Shown one piece after another: positions 63,494 to 64,000 of a DNA stretch of 64,000 bases (the first letter of the stretch is position 1; each line of letters opens with the position of its first letter). Origin of the DNA: Streptomyces sp. NBC_01353 (GTDB lineage: Bacteria; Actinomycetota; Actinomycetes; Streptomycetales; Streptomycetaceae); the NCBI RefSeq assembly GCF_036237275.1, contig NZ_CP108352.1:6324001-6388000 (forward strand), read 5' to 3'. Both the position numbers and the translations under genes were made by a program. The notes beneath the pieces are model-generated. The model worked only from the letters and a program-made list of their open reading frames with translations, had not been told where the DNA came from and did not search any database.

Positions 63494-64000
63494 GTGACCG
63501 CACCTCTGACACCGCCTCACCAGCCTCCGAACGACGCCGTGCCGCCGGACGGGTGGCCCGCGCACTATCCTCCGCTGCCGGGCGACGACGGCGTGCCGAG
63601 CGCGGTGACGGAGCTGCGGCAGGCGGCCGTGGTCACCGCCGTCTCCGCCGTCGCCGGGGTGGCGCTGGGGCTGCTGTGGCTGTGGCTCGCGCCGCGGGTC
63701 TCGCTGATCTCGGACGGCAAGGCGGTCTTCCTGCGGCACAGCGAGGGGGAGGCGGCGATCGGGGCGGACGGAACGTTCGTGCTGCTCGCGCTCGCCTTCG
63801 GGGCGGTGGCGGCGGCCCTGGTCTTCCTGTTCCACCGGCACGGGGGCGTGGCCCTGGTGATGGGTCTCGCGGTGGGCGGTGTGCTGGGATCGCTCCTCGG
63901 CTGGGGAGTGGGCACGCTGCTGGGCCCGACGCACGACGTGGTGGCCCATGCGAAGGAGGTGGGGCCGAACGTGATGTTCGATGCGCCGCTGAAGCTGGAG
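63494..64000 (+). CDS. DUF2567 membrane protein (cut by right edge)
   Basis: The 169 codons visible start VTAPLTPPHQPPNDAVPPDGW, a Pro-rich cytoplasmic arm, followed by three spans (about 47-68, 96-112 and 118-142) and an external loop with VSLISDGKAVFLRHSEGEAAIGADG. This arrangement is typical of the actinobacterial DUF2567 family. The GTG has no clear Shine-Dalgarno. The 3' end lies outside the window. Function unknown. Confidence 0.8.
   Translation, partial: MTAPLTPPHQPPNDAVPPDGWPAHYPPLPGDDGVPSAVTELRQAAVVTAVSAVAGVALGLLWLWLAPRVSLISDGKAVFLRHSEGEAAIGADGTFVLLALAFGAVAAALVFLFHRHGGVALVMGLAVGGVLGSLLGWGVGTLLGPTHDVVAHAKEVGPNVMFDAPLKLE

Overview
The window is chromosomal DNA of very high GC content with GTG and TTG starts, DivIVA, SepF and a PASTA-type Ser/Thr kinase, all typical of an actinobacterium. 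Gene content and order match the Streptomyces division and cell-wall (dcw) region. Examples are rsmH-ftsL-ftsI-murE-murF-mraY-murD-ftsW-murG-ftsQ-ftsZ-pgeF-ylmE-sepF-ylmG-divIVA followed by a reversed ileS, and the thi, metF and pknL/Rv2175c-like neighbourhood that mycobacteria share. The species cannot be named from sequence alone. No tRNA, rRNA, CRISPR array, insertion sequence or prophage was seen. The window looks like core chromosome.

Layout. 1-4.4 kb: a PASTA Ser/Thr kinase cut by the left edge, then thiO-thiS-thiG on the minus strand behind a TPP riboswitch, and a small DUF protein. 4.4-8.7 kb: an FAD oxidoreductase, an Rv2175c-family DNA-binding protein, thiE, metF and a membrane protein with a Tyr/Gln/Pro-rich tail. 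8.7-16.2 kb: a CrtI-like oxidoreductase, a DUF4126 membrane protein, and a three-gene operon on the minus strand (divergent ATPase, YhgE/Pip membrane protein, TetR regulator) with a large palindromic operator. A HEPN protein and a methyltransferase diverge from that operon. 16.5-22.6 kb: a DUF3040 protein, a MoxR-DUF58-transglutaminase operon and a beta-carbonic anhydrase. 22.8-40.6 kb: the dcw cluster, ending in a strong terminator. 40.9-44.3 kb: ileS with a T-box leader. 44.6-49.9 kb: a DksA-like protein with a histone-H1-like arm, then lspA, rluD, a GNAT protein, a cation/proton antiporter and a dienelactone hydrolase. 50-56 kb: a secreted metalloprotease, PhoD phosphatase, a DsbA-like protein, a membrane protein and a DUF2252 protein, all on the minus strand. 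56.3-64 kb: dnaE, a 58-residue basic protein, a NYN-domain protein, an ABC exporter and a DUF2567 membrane protein cut by the right edge.

How the genes work together. Most of the dcw genes are coupled by 4-bp ATGA or GTGA overlaps and make lipid II precursors (MurE, MurF, MraY, MurD, MurG), the septal synthase (FtsW, FtsI, FtsL, FtsQ), the Z ring and its anchor (FtsZ, SepF) and the polar growth organiser (DivIVA). murC and mraZ are not in the cluster. RNA-level control is prominent: a TPP riboswitch whose 3' end contains the thiO ribosome-binding site, and an ileS T-box with a visible helix that sequesters the Shine-Dalgarno sequence. Several genes lack a Shine-Dalgarno sequence and have a -10-like hexamer 6-8 nt before the start, suggesting leaderless mRNAs.

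Points for a second look: an IleRS whose HIGH motif reads GAHH; an ABC-type ATPase with a degenerate nucleotide site beside YhgE/Pip; a 28-bp TetR-type operator; five G5 runs next to a 22-bp-stem hairpin; a DksA zinc finger lacking its fourth Cys; an inverted repeat upstream of ftsZ; and an unannotated 58-residue gene.
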